Below are positions 55,597 to 64,000 of a stretch of DNA of 64,000 nucleotides, one piece after another; the stretch's first letter is position 1; every line of letters begins with the position of its first letter. The position numbers were made by a program, and so were the translations under genes. Origin of the DNA: Phormidium tenue FACHB-1050 (GTDB lineage: Bacteria; Cyanobacteriota; Cyanobacteriia; Pseudanabaenales; Pseudanabaenaceae). The DNA lies in assembly GCF_014696925.1 (NCBI RefSeq), contig NZ_JACJQY010000008.1, positions 1-64,000 of the forward strand, given 5' to 3'. A model generated the notes under the pieces. That model saw only the letters and a list, made by a program, of their open reading frames with translations. It searched no databases and was not told the origin of the DNA.

Positions 55597-58500
55597 ATGA
55601 CGGCTGATGAGGCGGTGACATTTGTAGAGTTGTCGTTAAAAGAGCGCAGTCTGTCTCGTGTTGAGCAGTCTGTCTTTCTTGGAGTGTGGCAGGGCTTGTC
55701 TTATTCTGAGATTGCGAAGCAGACTGGCTATGATGCTGGCTACATTAAGTTAGTCAGCCATAAGCTTTGGCATTTATTAACCGAGACTTTTGGCGAAAAA
55801 GTAACTAAAAGTACGGTACAAAATCTAATTCGTCGTCAAATCCAAAAGAAGTTAGTTGAGTCTCCCCCAACTATCCCCAATTTACAGTTTGAGGAAAACA
55901 GTCATCAAGACTGGTGCGAGGTAATCGATGTCACTTTTTTCTATGGTCGCCAAAATGATCTGGATATCCTTGAAAAATGGATAGACCATGATCGTTGTCG
56001 GTTAGTGGCTCTTCTGGGAATGGGTGGCTTGGGTAAAACTGCTCTATCGGTCAAGCTGGCTCAACAGCTACAAGATAAATTTGATTTTGTGGTATGGCGA
56101 TCGCTAAATAATGCTAAAACCCCAAGTGAAATGTTGACGGCTGTGATCCATTTCCTGTCACAGCAGAAAGAAACTCCTGATACCACTGATACCAACGCCT
56201 TAATTTCGAGATTAATGGAATATTTACAGCGTTATCGCTGTTTATTGGTATTGGACAATTTTGAATCAGTTTTGAAAGACGAAGCTCAAGCAGGGGCGTA
56301 TCGTAAAGATTTTGAGGGCTATGGCTCACTGCTAAGAAGGGTTGGTGAAGTTTCCCATCGTAGTTGCGTTGTGATTACTAGCCGCGAAATGCCCGAAGAA
56401 GTCGCCACCTTGGAGGGGGACATTTTGCCTGTGCGAGCCTTGCAACTAACTGGGTTAGATGAGCCTGCTGCCGAGCGAGTCCTCGAAGCTAAGGGGATCA
56501 AAGCCATGAGCAATGATTTGCATCGTCTCGTAGATTGGTATCGTGGTAATCCTTTAGCACTGAAAATTGCCGCAGCTTCGATTAAAGATCTTTATTCAGG
56601 TAGTATTAACCGCTTTTTAGAACAAAAAACGATCATTTTTAGTGGCATTAGTAATCTGATTGAGCAGCAATATCAGAGATTAACGGCGCACGAAAAACAA
56701 ATCATGATTTGGTTAGCAATTAACCGTGAGCCAGTTCAGCCTAATGAACTGCACTCCGATATTGTGCCAAAGATCGAGCAGAATCATCTAATGATGTCGC
56801 TGCGATCGCTAAAACGGCGATCGCTAGTTGAGCATACAGCCGCAGGTTTTACGCAGCAACCTGTGGTCATGGAGTTTGTCACCAATTTATTGATTGAGCA
56901 AATTTATCAAGAAATTACCCAAGAGCATCCTCTCGGGGCTTTACCAAGTATTCAATTAAAACTGAATCGCCAGCTTTTCTACTTACGTCACTACGCTCTG
57001 ATCAAAGCAACTGCCAAAGACTATATTCGCCAAAGTCAGATCCGCCTGATTTTAGAACCTCTGGTTACCAAACTTTTAGGACGTTTGGGTAGTAAGCAAA
57101 TGGTTGCTAAAGAGCTATTTCAAACGCTTGAGGAATTACGAAGACGCGAATTACGCCCCGAAGGAGAACTGAAATCAACCTTTGGCTATGGGGGCGGCAA
57201 TATCATCAATTTGTTATGCAATCTCGGTATTGATTTGACAGCGAGGGACTTCTCCTATCTTGCTATCCGCCAAGCTTATTTGTCTGAAGTCAAATTACAT
57301 CGAGTTAACTTTGCTCAGACGGCAGTAATTAAATCGGTGTTTGCGGAGGTAATTGGCGGAGTCTTATCAGTAGCTTTTAGTGCTAATGGCAAGTTATTAG
57401 CGATCGGTGATACTAAAGGTGATATTCATCTTTGGCAAGTCAGTGACGGTAAGCCAATACTCACTTATCGTGGGCATAAAGGATGGGTGGTTTCTGTAGC
57501 TTTCAATCCTGAAGGAACGGTTTTAGCTAGTAGTAGTGTTGATCAATCCATTAAGTTGTGGGATGTCTCCACAGGAGATTGCTTAAATACTCTCCAAGGA
57601 TATATCGGTGCTGTGATGTCAGTCGCTTTCAGTCCCGACGGCACAATTTTGGCTAGTGGTCATGCCGATCGCACGGTGAGGCTCTGGAAATCGGGACAAT
57701 GCCTCAAAATTTTGCATGGTCATGAAGATATTGTTGAAGCTGTAGCCTTTAGCTCAAAGGGTAACTTACTCGCAAGTAGCAGCGACGATTGCACTGTGAG
57801 GCTATGGGATATCGATACTGGTGAATGTTCGCAAATATTTGAAGGGCATGAAGATATCATTTGGTCGATCGCCTTTAGTCATAATGGCAATGTTTTAGCC
57901 AGTGGCAGTGAAGATAAAACCATCAGACTATGGAATACGGACAAAGGTACTTGCATCAAAACCTTGTTAGGGCATACCCATACTGTCTTTGCCGTTAGCT
58001 TTAGCCATGATGGTTCAACCCTTGCGACAGGAAGCGGCGATCGCACAATTCGTCTTTGGGATCTCAAGACAGCTCAATGCTCTAAAACCTTAACTGGGCA
58101 TAACCATTGGGTACGCTCCATTGCTTTTCATCCTGATCGCTTAGTGCTAGCAAGCAGTAGTGGCGATGAAATGGTGAAACTTTGGGAAATCGATACAGGT
58201 TTCTGTATGCGAACTTTTCAAGGGCATACGGGGCGATCGTGGACAGCCAAAAATGATAATCAGAGTGATAGCCAAATATCAGGCAATATCTCCAATGAAC
58301 ATCTCCTTAATCTCTGGGAAGTCACATCAGGTCAACAGTTTCGGATTTTGCAAGGCTATACCAATGCCGTGCGATCAGTTGTTTTTAACCTAGAGCAGAG
58401 CCTCATAGCTAGCGGTGGTGATGACTCGATTATTCGTCTCTGGGATGTTCAATCAGGTGAATGTATTCGAGCTTTGCATGGTCACGCAGGGCATGTTTGG

Positions 58501-59337
58501 CAAGTCGCCTTTAGTCCGCTTGGAACCCTACTAGCTAGTTGTGCTGAGGACTGCACAATTAAACTATGGGATGTCAGCAGTGGCAATTGTTTAACTACCA
58601 TCACCGAACACCCTGATTTAGCTCGAACTCTTGTGTTTAGCCATGATGGTAAATTGCTGGCGACTGGTGAAACTAGTCGAGTGATTAAGCTCAGAGATAT
58701 TGTTACTGGTGAGTGTTTGCGGATTCTCCAAGGACATGCGTCAGCAATCTTAGCGATCGCCTTTAGTGCCGATGATCGGTATATCATTAGCAGCAGTCGA
58801 GATAAAACTGTAAAAATTTGGGACACCAAAACAGGAGATTGTCTACAAACGCTAGATACACTTACCTCGATTACTTCTAACATCAAATTTATGCCAATGC
58901 ACCCCGATATAGCTTTTGGCTGCGGGGATCAATTGATCTATCGATGGAATATCAAAAGCGGTGAATTTATCTCGGAACACCAATGTAACGATGGCAATGT
59001 TCTGACAATTGCGGCTGATCCCAAAGGAATCTTAATGGCAAGTGCTGGTGAAAATGCTCAAATTAATATTTGGAATTGGCAAACTGGTGAAGTGATCAGA
59101 TCTTTAGTTGGACATATTGGCACGATATATTCAGTGTCATTTTCTGCGGATGGCACTCTGATCGCTAGTAGTAGTCGTGATGAAACCGTCAAACTATGGG
59201 ATGTACTGACAGGTGAATGCATCAAAACCTACCGCGAACCTCGTCCCTATGAAGGACTGAATATTCATGGAGCGACAGGTTTAACATCTGCTCAAAAAGC
59301 GAAGCTCATCGCCCTTGGCGCGATCGATGGCTCATAG
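55597..59337 (+). CDS. STAND protein: HTH - NB-ARC - WD40 (15 repeats)
   Basis: 1246 residues. An N-terminal winged/HTH module of the vMAP type (about 1-80, [20 protein letters not shown]) precedes an NB-ARC NTPase: Walker [10 protein letters not shown] at ~141, Walker [20 protein letters not shown], and the GNPLALK motif. A helical linker follows, then WD40 repeats from ~587 to ~1225: 14 good ones plus a decayed one around residue 885 ([13 protein letters not shown]). Enough blades for two seven-bladed propellers. The tail [15 protein letters not shown] is common to cyanobacterial WD40-STAND proteins. It is a signal-transducing switch; some such proteins sense phage, others control development. 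Embedded in an exopolysaccharide cluster, opposite in direction. Confidence 0.92.
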   Translation: MTADEAVTFVELSLKERSLSRVEQSVFLGVWQGLSYSEIAKQTGYDAGYIKLVSHKLWHLLTETFGEKVTKSTVQNLIRRQIQKKLVESPPTIPNLQFEENSHQDWCEVIDVTFFYGRQNDLDILEKWIDHDRCRLVALLGMGGLGKTALSVKLAQQLQDKFDFVVWRSLNNAKTPSEMLTAVIHFLSQQKETPDTTDTNALISRLMEYLQRYRCLLVLDNFESVLKDEAQAGAYRKDFEGYGSLLRRVGEVSHRSCVVITSREMPEEVATLEGDILPVRALQLTGLDEPAAERVLEAKGIKAMSNDLHRLVDWYRGNPLALKIAAASIKDLYSGSINRFLEQKTIIFSGISNLIEQQYQRLTAHEKQIMIWLAINREPVQPNELHSDIVPKIEQNHLMMSLRSLKRRSLVEHTAAGFTQQPVVMEFVTNLLIEQIYQEITQEHPLGALPSIQLKLNRQLFYLRHYALIKATAKDYIRQSQIRLILEPLVTKLLGRLGSKQMVAKELFQTLEELRRRELRPEGELKSTFGYGGGNIINLLCNLGIDLTARDFSYLAIRQAYLSEVKLHRVNFAQTAVIKSVFAEVIGGVLSVAFSANGKLLAIGDTKGDIHLWQVSDGKPILTYRGHKGWVVSVAFNPEGTVLASSSVDQSIKLWDVSTGDCLNTLQGYIGAVMSVAFSPDGTILASGHADRTVRLWKSGQCLKILHGHEDIVEAVAFSSKGNLLASSSDDCTVRLWDIDTGECSQIFEGHEDIIWSIAFSHNGNVLASGSEDKTIRLWNTDKGTCIKTLLGHTHTVFAVSFSHDGSTLATGSGDRTIRLWDLKTAQCSKTLTGHNHWVRSIAFHPDRLVLASSSGDEMVKLWEIDTGFCMRTFQGHTGRSWTAKNDNQSDSQISGNISNEHLLNLWEVTSGQQFRILQGYTNAVRSVVFNLEQSLIASGGDDSIIRLWDVQSGECIRALHGHAGHVWQVAFSPLGTLLASCAEDCTIKLWDVSSGNCLTTITEHPDLARTLVFSHDGKLLATGETSRVIKLRDIVTGECLRILQGHASAILAIAFSADDRYIISSSRDKTVKIWDTKTGDCLQTLDTLTSITSNIKFMPMHPDIAFGCGDQLIYRWNIKSGEFISEHQCNDGNVLTIAADPKGILMASAGENAQINIWNWQTGEVIRSLVGHIGTIYSVSFSADGTLIASSSRDETVKLWDVLTGECIKTYREPRPYEGLNIHGATGLTSAQKAKLIALGAIDGS

Positions 59338-59364
59338 ATAGCCTCGCAAAGCAAGGCTATCTAT
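59334..59364. terminator. bidirectional hairpin between convergent genes
   Basis: ATAGATAGCCTCGC / GCAAGGCTATCTAT with an AAA loop and one mismatch. It spans both stop codons of the STAND and GT4 genes. Confidence 0.8.
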
Positions 59365-60500
59365 TATTTGATAACTTGCTCATAAACAGATTTCATTTGA
59401 TTAGCAATTACCTGCCAGTCGTAATTTTGCTTGACATAGGTTTGACAAGCTCTAGCACTGGGAATGTGTCTTTGCCCAGATAAAGCTTCGATCATGCCTT
59501 GTGCTAGTTGCTCGGTTGTATTACCTTGCAAGACAAGCTCAGGAGAAAAAGGTAGTAAAATTTCAGGAATACCGCCAATTGGTGTCCCCAATACAGGTGT
59601 ACCTGCGGCTAAAGACTCAATCACAATCAATCCAAATCCTTCCAGTGAGACTGTCGGCACAATTGATAGCTCTGCTGCTCGATAGGCGATCGCCAAGTCT
59701 TGATCTGGCACAAACCCCAATAACTGCACATGATTTTCCAGTTGTAATTCTTGAATTTGCGATCGCAAGGCTCCCGCGATCGCTCCTTTACCAGCAATCA
59801 GTAGCAATACATCAGGATGTTGTTTCCTAACCAAGGCGATCGAGGCAATCAAATTCTCTAAACCCATACGCTGAACTAGTCGCCGCACACAGAGAATAAT
59901 GCGCCGATCCTTTTGCCATCCTAGTTTTTCTCTTGCTTTGGCAACCGTTAAGTCCAAATCAAATTCTGTTGTATCAATGCCCCCACCGACGATAAAAATC
60001 TTTTCTAACGGCACATTATAGGTTTTATGCAAAGTTTGTCGAAAAGCCTCAGACAAAACAATAAAGCCATTAGCTCTGCGATAAACCAATTTCTCGACCA
60101 CCCATTTCCCCCAAGTCGATAAGCGTCCTGCTCCCTCTGCTTGACTCTCCAACGCCCAAGGTCCATGAAAATGCATCACTAACGGGACTTTCCCCAAGCG
60201 ATCAAGTATAGGCAATGTATACAAGGCAAAATGTGAGGCTACCAAATCAAATTCTGAGTTCGCGATCGCCTGATTGAATGCTTTTCTCATGCCTAGCGAT
60301 CGCTGCCATGTCGAACTATTTGCTGGAGCAAATGTTGTTACTTGTCCGCCAGAACTTTGAAAAACGCGATCGGAGCCAGCCACTAAACCACTTACTTCAA
60401 CACCAACTTTGGGTAAATAATTGACACAACCGTAATAAACACGAGCCAATCCACCTGCTTCTTCTAAAAACCAGCTCGTACCTAGCTGTAATGTTTTCAT
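59364..60500 (-). CDS. glycosyltransferase family 4
   Basis: 378 residues, GT-B fold. N-terminal WFLEEAGGLARVYYG loop, VMHFHGPWALES in the acceptor domain, and ILCVRRLVQRMGLENLI, LLIAGKG, LLGFVPD and SLEGFGLIVIESLAAGTPVL in the donor domain. The EX7E pair is intact. It probably acts on a lipid-linked or secreted glycan of the same export cluster as the genes at 50-55 kb, from which it is separated by the STAND gene. Donor unknown. Confidence 0.92.
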   Translation of the reverse strand: MKTLQLGTSWFLEEAGGLARVYYGCVNYLPKVGVEVSGLVAGSDRVFQSSGGQVTTFAPANSSTWQRSLGMRKAFNQAIANSEFDLVASHFALYTLPILDRLGKVPLVMHFHGPWALESQAEGAGRLSTWGKWVVEKLVYRRANGFIVLSEAFRQTLHKTYNVPLEKIFIVGGGIDTTEFDLDLTVAKAREKLGWQKDRRIILCVRRLVQRMGLENLIASIALVRKQHPDVLLLIAGKGAIAGALRSQIQELQLENHVQLLGFVPDQDLAIAYRAAELSIVPTVSLEGFGLIVIESLAAGTPVLGTPIGGIPEILLPFSPELVLQGNTTEQLAQGMIEALSGQRHIPSARACQTYVKQNYDWQVIANQMKSVYEQVIK

Positions 60501-60965
60501 AAAACTTTATTAAATATTGACATCTCTACATAGAAGCCGAAGATAGCATAATGCTAGCCTTGACTTCATAGCTATAGCCACTTGTATTAAAAAAGCAGCG
60601 CGAAGCACTGCTTTTGTCCCTACACTTAAGTGCAATTCTCAAAGCTCAAAACTATTGAAATGGTCTGCTTAGAGATGTTTTGTAGTCTACTTCAGTGGAC
60701 TTAAGCTTTTAGCCAAGAACTTGAGTTCTTGGTTTATTTGCGTACAGCAATGCTCATTATGAAACCGATTTTGTTGTTTCCAACGCCTTCGGCGTTGGAA
60801 ACAACAAAATCGGTTTTTTGAAAGCCCGCCAACGGCGGGCTTTCAAAAAACTGATTTTTTCTAATGAGCATTGCTGATTTGCATAAGTTCTAATATATAA
60901 AAAACAATTTAGTTTCATAATTAAAAATTGTCATCATCATTGCTCCAATTTGGATATCACCCTAC
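60501..60965. other. repeat-rich intergenic region
   Basis: Contains a truncated family-2 copy (60572-60615: TATAGCCACTTG end, then hairpin AAAAGCAGCGCGAAGCACTG) and the complete type-3 element (60745-60876). No gene is seen. The promoter for the ferredoxin gene should be in the AT-rich stretch 60877-60960. Confidence 0.65.
60745..60876. repeat. type-3 compound palindromic element
   Basis: Inverted ends CAGCAATGCTCATTA / TAATGAGCATTGCTG. Inside, AAACCGATTT-like segments occur three times, so the middle one can pair left (hairpin B, centre AACGCCTTCGGCGTT) or right (hairpin A, centre GCCCGCCAACGGCGGGC). It is the reverse orientation of the copy at 31588-31718, with paired base changes in the stem tips. 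Confidence 0.85.
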
Positions 60966-61184
60966 ATGGCTTATACGATCGCCTCAAATATCTGTGAAGG
61001 CATAGCAGACTGTGTACCCGCTTGCCCTGTCGCCTGTATCGAACAGGGGGAGGGGGCAAATATTAAAGGGACGATTTGGTTTAAGATCGATGCTTCAATT
61101 TGTATTGACTGCGGTGTTTGCTTACAGGTATGCCCTGTGCAGGGGGCTATTTTGCCAGAAGAGAGACCAGAATTAGTAATTTAA
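60966..61184 (+). CDS. small ferredoxin with two Fe-S cluster motifs
   Basis: 72 residues. The C-terminal half has a standard 4Fe-4S motif CIDCGVCLQVCP. The N-terminal motif is CEGIADCVPACPVAC with spacing C-x5-C-x3-CP, which departs from C-x2-C-x2-C-x3-CP and suggests a 3Fe-4S or modified cluster, as in 7Fe ferredoxins. Likely an electron carrier in the cytoplasm; partner unknown. A perfect hairpin overlaps its stop codon. Confidence 0.9.
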   Translation: MAYTIASNICEGIADCVPACPVACIEQGEGANIKGTIWFKIDASICIDCGVCLQVCPVQGAILPEERPELVI

Positions 61185-61242
61185 AAACCAATTTTGATGA
61201 TTGCAGTGGCTTCGCCACTGCAATCATCAAAATTGGTTTTTA
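61182..61242. terminator. long hairpin after ferredoxin gene
   Basis: TAAAAACCAATTTTGATGAT and onward, perfect over about 29 bases, with centre GTGGCTTCGCCAC. The outer AAACCAATTTTGATGA is similar to segments in the decayed copy near 55430. Confidence 0.85.
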
Positions 61243-61600
61243 GATGAAAGTCAGATTGATCTGTAATTGGCGTGATAGTATAAACTTCAGTACCAGCAGG
61301 CAAGTAGTCAAGAGTAAACACACTAAGATAGCTATGTTTTCCCTGTAGTACACAAGCTCCGAAGAAATGTATCTGACTATTACTTGTTGTATGTTTTGCA
61401 AGTAGCAGCTAGATCTACAGCAGCAAAAGGATCGCATCTGTGATGTTTTTTGCTGTGATCGGTTAAAGATAAAAGCACTCAAAGAGTGGGCGATCGTCCC
61501 ACTTTTTTGTTTTTAAAGTAGCTTTTTATAGCTTGAATCAAAAACTCTTACGTCAAAAAACAAAGAAAAGCTCACACTGTAAGCTCAAATCGTAAATTCT
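61243..61600 (+). other. intergenic region ending in a + strand terminator upstream of rimP
   Basis: About 360 bases without a convincing gene. It has nested inverted segments near 61411-61464 (CAGCAAAA ... TTTTGCTG enclosing CATC/GATG). A rho-independent terminator reading AGTGGGCGATCGTCCCACT plus T-run lies at 61485-61514. It may be a small structured RNA gene or a rimP-nusA leader with an attenuator. Confidence 0.5.
61485..61514 (+). terminator. rho-independent terminator 87 bases before rimP
   Basis: AGTGGG-CGATCG-TCCCACT stem-loop followed by a T-rich run, pointing along the + strand toward rimP. Since the ferredoxin gene already has its own hairpin, a separate transcript must end here. 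Confidence 0.75.
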
Positions 61601-62062
61601 ATGAGTCATCCTCTAATTCCGCAAATTTTTCAAATTGCTGAAGAAGTTGCCTCGCCCCTTGGGTTAGAGGTTGTCGATGTGGTGTTGCATACCAATAAAA
61701 ACCCTGTGGTATTGCGGGTTGATATTCGCAACCCTGATCAAAATACAGGTTTGGATGATTGTGAACGCATGAGTCGAGCGCTAGAGCCAACTCTGGATGC
61801 GATCGATTTGATTCCCCATGCCTATGTGTTAGAAATTTCTAGCCCAGGAGCTGAACGTCAGTTACAAGGCGATCGCGAGTTTGTGGCTTTTCGAGGCTTT
61901 ATGGTCAATGTCAGTACAACCACACCTCATGATGGCAAACAAATTTGGAGTGGACACCTCATATCACGCAACGAGACGCAAGTGACAATTAGCATCAAGG
62001 GGCGAATTGTCAATATTCCCCGTGAACTGATTGAGCGCGTCGAGTTAACCAAAATGGAATAA
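61601..62062 (+). CDS. rimP: ribosome maturation factor RimP
   Basis: 153 residues. GLEVVDVVLHTNKNPVVLRVDIRN-type N-terminal domain, DDCERMSRALEPTLDA, and the diagnostic YVLEISSPGAERQL, followed by an SH3-like C-terminal domain. RimP helps 30S subunit maturation. Standard order rimP-nusA-ylxR-infB is kept here, but a family-1 palindromic element (62089-62190) lies between rimP and nusA. The start ATG lacks a strong Shine-Dalgarno. A candidate attenuator is upstream. Confidence 0.95.
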   Translation: MSHPLIPQIFQIAEEVASPLGLEVVDVVLHTNKNPVVLRVDIRNPDQNTGLDDCERMSRALEPTLDAIDLIPHAYVLEISSPGAERQLQGDREFVAFRGFMVNVSTTTPHDGKQIWSGHLISRNETQVTISIKGRIVNIPRELIERVELTKME

Positions 62063-62088
62063 ACAGAACTTACGAATAGCTAACCCTA

Positions 62089-62190
62089 ATAACAAAACAT
62101 AAAATGGCGTAGCCATTTTATGTTTTTAAAACCTTTACTGGGTTTGGCTTTCAATTCACAAAAGTGTCGCCACACTTTTGTGAATTGGTT
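62089..62190. repeat. family-1 palindromic element inside rimP-nusA operon
   Basis: AAAACATAAAATGGC hairpin, linker, AATTCACAAAAGTGT hairpin with CGCC centre, right end TTGGTTTA. It sits in the 172-base gap between two genes normally transcribed together. Confidence 0.8.
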
Positions 62191-62234
62191 TAAAGAATTA
62201 CAGTTATTGATTTTTATAGAAGCGAGAAAACCTT

Positions 62235-63476
62235 ATGTCATTATTGAATTTACCTGGATTAGGACAAATGGTGGAGGTGATTAGCAAAGAGCGTAATCTC
62301 CCCAAACATGCTGTCCAGAACGCTTTACGTGAAGCTCTACTCAAGGGATATGAGCGCTTTCGCAAAACCTATCGCTCCGATGGCATTAACTTTGAAGAAG
62401 AACATTTTAATAATTTTGATGTAGAACTAGATCTCGAAGGCGAAGGATTTCGGGTTCTCGCGACAAAAACAATTGTTGATGAAGTGGGTGACGCTGATCA
62501 TGAAATTGGCTTGTTTGAAGTGCGTGAAGTTGCTCCTGAAGCTCAAGCTGGCGGAACAGTAGTGGTTGATGTGACTCCAGAGCAGGGTGATTTTGGACGT
62601 ATGGCTGCAATCCAGACCAAACAAGTACTAGCTCAAAAGCTAAGAGATCAACAGCGCAAAATCATTCAAGAAGAGTTCCAAGACATTGAAGGGACGGTTC
62701 TGCAAGGTCGAGTACTACGTTTTGAAACAACCTCAGTAATCGTGGCAGTTAGTAGTGGATTTGGACAACCTGAAGTTGAAGCCGAACTTCCCAAACGCGA
62801 ACAACTAGCAGGTGAAAGACCCTATCGCCCTAATATGACCCTGAAGGTATACCTCAAGAAGGTCTTTGAAGGCTCACGCCGTGGTCCTCAGTTATTAGTT
62901 TCGCGAGCAGATGCAGGTTTAGTTGTGTATTTGTTTGCCAATGAAGTACCTGAAATTGAGGAAGAAATTGTCCGCATCGTGGCTGTGGCAAGAGAAGCAA
63001 ATCCCCCTTCCCCTGCGGTTGGTCCTCGCACTAAGATTGCTGTAGACACCCTTGAGCGGGATGTTGATCCTGTAGGTGCTTGTATTGGTGCTAGAGGGGC
63101 ACGGATTCAGGCGGTAGTTGCTGAGCTACGCGGCGAAAAGATTGATGTGATTCGTTGGTCGCCCGATCCTTCGACCTATATTGCCAACTCCTTAAGCCCA
63201 GCAAGAATTCATGAAGTGCGTTTGATTAATGCTAATGAAAGAATTGCCCATGTGATTGTCCCTGAAGATCAGCTCAGTCTAGCGATTGGTAAGGAAGGAC
63301 AAAATGTGCGTTTGGCGGCGAGGTTGACTGGTTGGAAAATTGATATCAAAAATTTGTCAAAGTACGACTATGAAGAAGAAGAGCGAAAAGCTCAAGAAAG
63401 CATTGCAAGGTCAGCAGCAATACTTGAAGAATCTCATGAAGATGATGATAATGACTATGACAACAGTGAAGATTAA
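62235..63476 (+). CDS. nusA: transcription elongation/termination factor NusA
   Basis: 413 residues. N-terminal polymerase-binding domain ([21 protein letters not shown]), S1 domain ([20 protein letters not shown]), then two KH domains with [20 protein letters not shown] / [10 protein letters not shown] and [21 protein letters not shown]. It lacks the C-terminal acidic repeats of the E. coli protein, as usual in cyanobacteria, ending in a short acidic tail. NusA controls pausing and termination and can autoregulate its operon. Flanked by palindromic elements on both sides. Confidence 0.96.
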   Translation: MSLLNLPGLGQMVEVISKERNLPKHAVQNALREALLKGYERFRKTYRSDGINFEEEHFNNFDVELDLEGEGFRVLATKTIVDEVGDADHEIGLFEVREVAPEAQAGGTVVVDVTPEQGDFGRMAAIQTKQVLAQKLRDQQRKIIQEEFQDIEGTVLQGRVLRFETTSVIVAVSSGFGQPEVEAELPKREQLAGERPYRPNMTLKVYLKKVFEGSRRGPQLLVSRADAGLVVYLFANEVPEIEEEIVRIVAVAREANPPSPAVGPRTKIAVDTLERDVDPVGACIGARGARIQAVVAELRGEKIDVIRWSPDPSTYIANSLSPARIHEVRLINANERIAHVIVPEDQLSLAIGKEGQNVRLAARLTGWKIDIKNLSKYDYEEEERKAQESIARSAAILEESHEDDDNDYDNSED

Positions 63477-63518
63477 AAATCTCCAGTTTAATTAATTTAA
63501 TTAAGGGCTTCGCCGTAA

Positions 63519-63579
63519 AATAAGGAACTAATTTTTGATAGTACGGTAAAACCGCACTATCAAAAATTAGTTCCTTATT
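63519..63579. repeat. long hairpin after nusA
   Basis: AATAAGGAACTAATTTTTGA and onward, perfect over 24 bases, around an ACGGTAAAACCGC centre. It could reduce transcription into ylxR-infB. Confidence 0.8.
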
Positions 63580-63623
63580 GAATTGCTGCACCCTAAGTAG
63601 ATGAACACAATTAATTACAAATC

Positions 63624-63670
63624 TAAAGTTGCAAAGTTGCGCTCCGTAGGGGTGCAACTTTGCAACTTTA
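63624..63670. repeat. hairpin before ylxR
   Basis: TAAAGTTGCAAAGTTGC / GCAACTTTGCAACTTTA around GCTCCGTAGGGGT. Second hairpin in the nusA-ylxR gap. Confidence 0.8.
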
Positions 63671-63696
63671 GACTAGGTACTGAGGAGTAAAGTAGT

Positions 63697-63987
63697 TTGG
63701 CTCTGAAGCTACATCGTCGTTGTGTTAGTTGCCAATGTATCGCCATGCGCGATACTTTCTGGAGGGTGGTACGTGTGCCGATCACCGATCAGCATCCCAA
63801 AGAAGATAAGCCCAACCATAATCAAGTTCAACATCAAATTCAACTTGATCAAGGCATGGGGCGATCAGCCTATATTTGCCAGAAGCTAGATTGTATACAA
63901 ATAGCTCAAAAGAAAAATCGTTTAGGGCGATCGCTCCGCACCCATATACCACCTGAAATTTTTGACATTCTCAAATCACGTCTTTAG
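63697..63987 (+). CDS. ylxR: YlxR-family RNA-binding protein
   Basis: 96 residues. RRCVSCQCIAMRDTFWRVVR, then GRSAYICQKLDCIQIAQKKNR and SLRTHIP, are the YlxR (DUF448) pattern with the conserved CVxC and YxCxxxxC. An RNA-binding protein usually between nusA and infB. The start is a TTG at 63697: a TAA lies three codons upstream, and GAGGAG at 63682-63687 is well placed. infB is expected just beyond the window. A Gln/His-rich insertion (about 35-52) separates the two halves. Confidence 0.88.
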   Translation: MALKLHRRCVSCQCIAMRDTFWRVVRVPITDQHPKEDKPNHNQVQHQIQLDQGMGRSAYICQKLDCIQIAQKKNRLGRSLRTHIPPEIFDILKSRL

Positions 63988-64000
63988 AACCCATAAATCG

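Noticed and set aside
61240-61482. Open frame of 80 codons on the - strand
   Set aside because: It is antisense to the structured region before rimP, has a low-quality start, an odd Cys-rich segment and no family resemblance.
61243-61514. 6S RNA, SRP RNA or RNase P RNA
   Set aside because: I looked for the conserved pieces of these RNAs (for example the P4 sequence of RNase P RNA) and did not see them; only an unclassified candidate is kept.
1-64000. tRNA genes
   Set aside because: No GGTTCGAATCC-type T-arm with a matching acceptor stem was noticed on either strand; a tRNAscan run would be decisive.

Overview
The window is a piece of a cyanobacterial chromosome. Support comes from many copies of the HIP1 octamer GCGATCGC and from cyanobacterial families: a one-helix high-light-inducible protein, IctB, the carotenoid genes crtD and cruF, a cyanobacterial-type RpoZ, DUF29, DUF1818 and the HpsA/pseudopilin group. 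Moderate GC and the abundance of GCGAAGC-looped intergenic hairpins suggest a filamentous Pseudanabaena-like organism; the genus is inference. No tRNA, rRNA, CRISPR array or intact transposase gene was recognised.

Layout. 0-11.7 kb: a methyltransferase, a flavin oxidoreductase fused to a GtrA-like membrane domain, three or four GT-C-type multi-spanning glycosyltransferases, a TVP38/DedA-like protein and a polyprenyl-phosphate sugar synthase-like GT2, i.e. lipid-linked glycosylation of surface material. 11.9-23.8 kb: a giant HpsA-like protein followed by four prepilin-type proteins, resembling the hormogonium polysaccharide (hps) secretion locus. 23.8-36.1 kb: ubiD, a TPR protein, ictB, crtD, a secreted repeat protein, hli, rpsF, a response regulator-histidine kinase, an SDR and a UbiB-type kinase. 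36.2-39.1 kb: an AT-rich pair, AAA ATPase plus a possible Toprim-like protein, next to DUF29; this is the best candidate for an undescribed (defence-like) system. 39.2-49.7 kb: leuS, small genes, two PD-(D/E)XK-type proteins, DUF1818, rpoZ, a response regulator, cruF, TPR, Nudix, cysK, a universal stress protein and a thioredoxin-like ferredoxin. 50.3-60.5 kb: an exopolysaccharide group (priming sugar transferase, Wzc-like kinase, two GT4 enzymes) interrupted by a STAND NB-ARC/WD40 protein. 61-64 kb: a ferredoxin, then rimP-nusA-ylxR, with infB probably just outside.

The most striking noncoding content is a dense set of palindromic elements in at least three families between genes. Stems differ between copies yet stay self-complementary within a copy. 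One copy is a clear chimera of two others, and one family carries three mutually pairing segments that allow two alternative hairpins. Two other palindromic repeats sit in frame inside leuS. Working together, the window is dominated by cell-surface glycan synthesis and export (GT-C cluster, hps, Wzc/priming transferase), plus part of the myxol carotenoid pathway (CrtD, CruF) and translation/transcription housekeeping.
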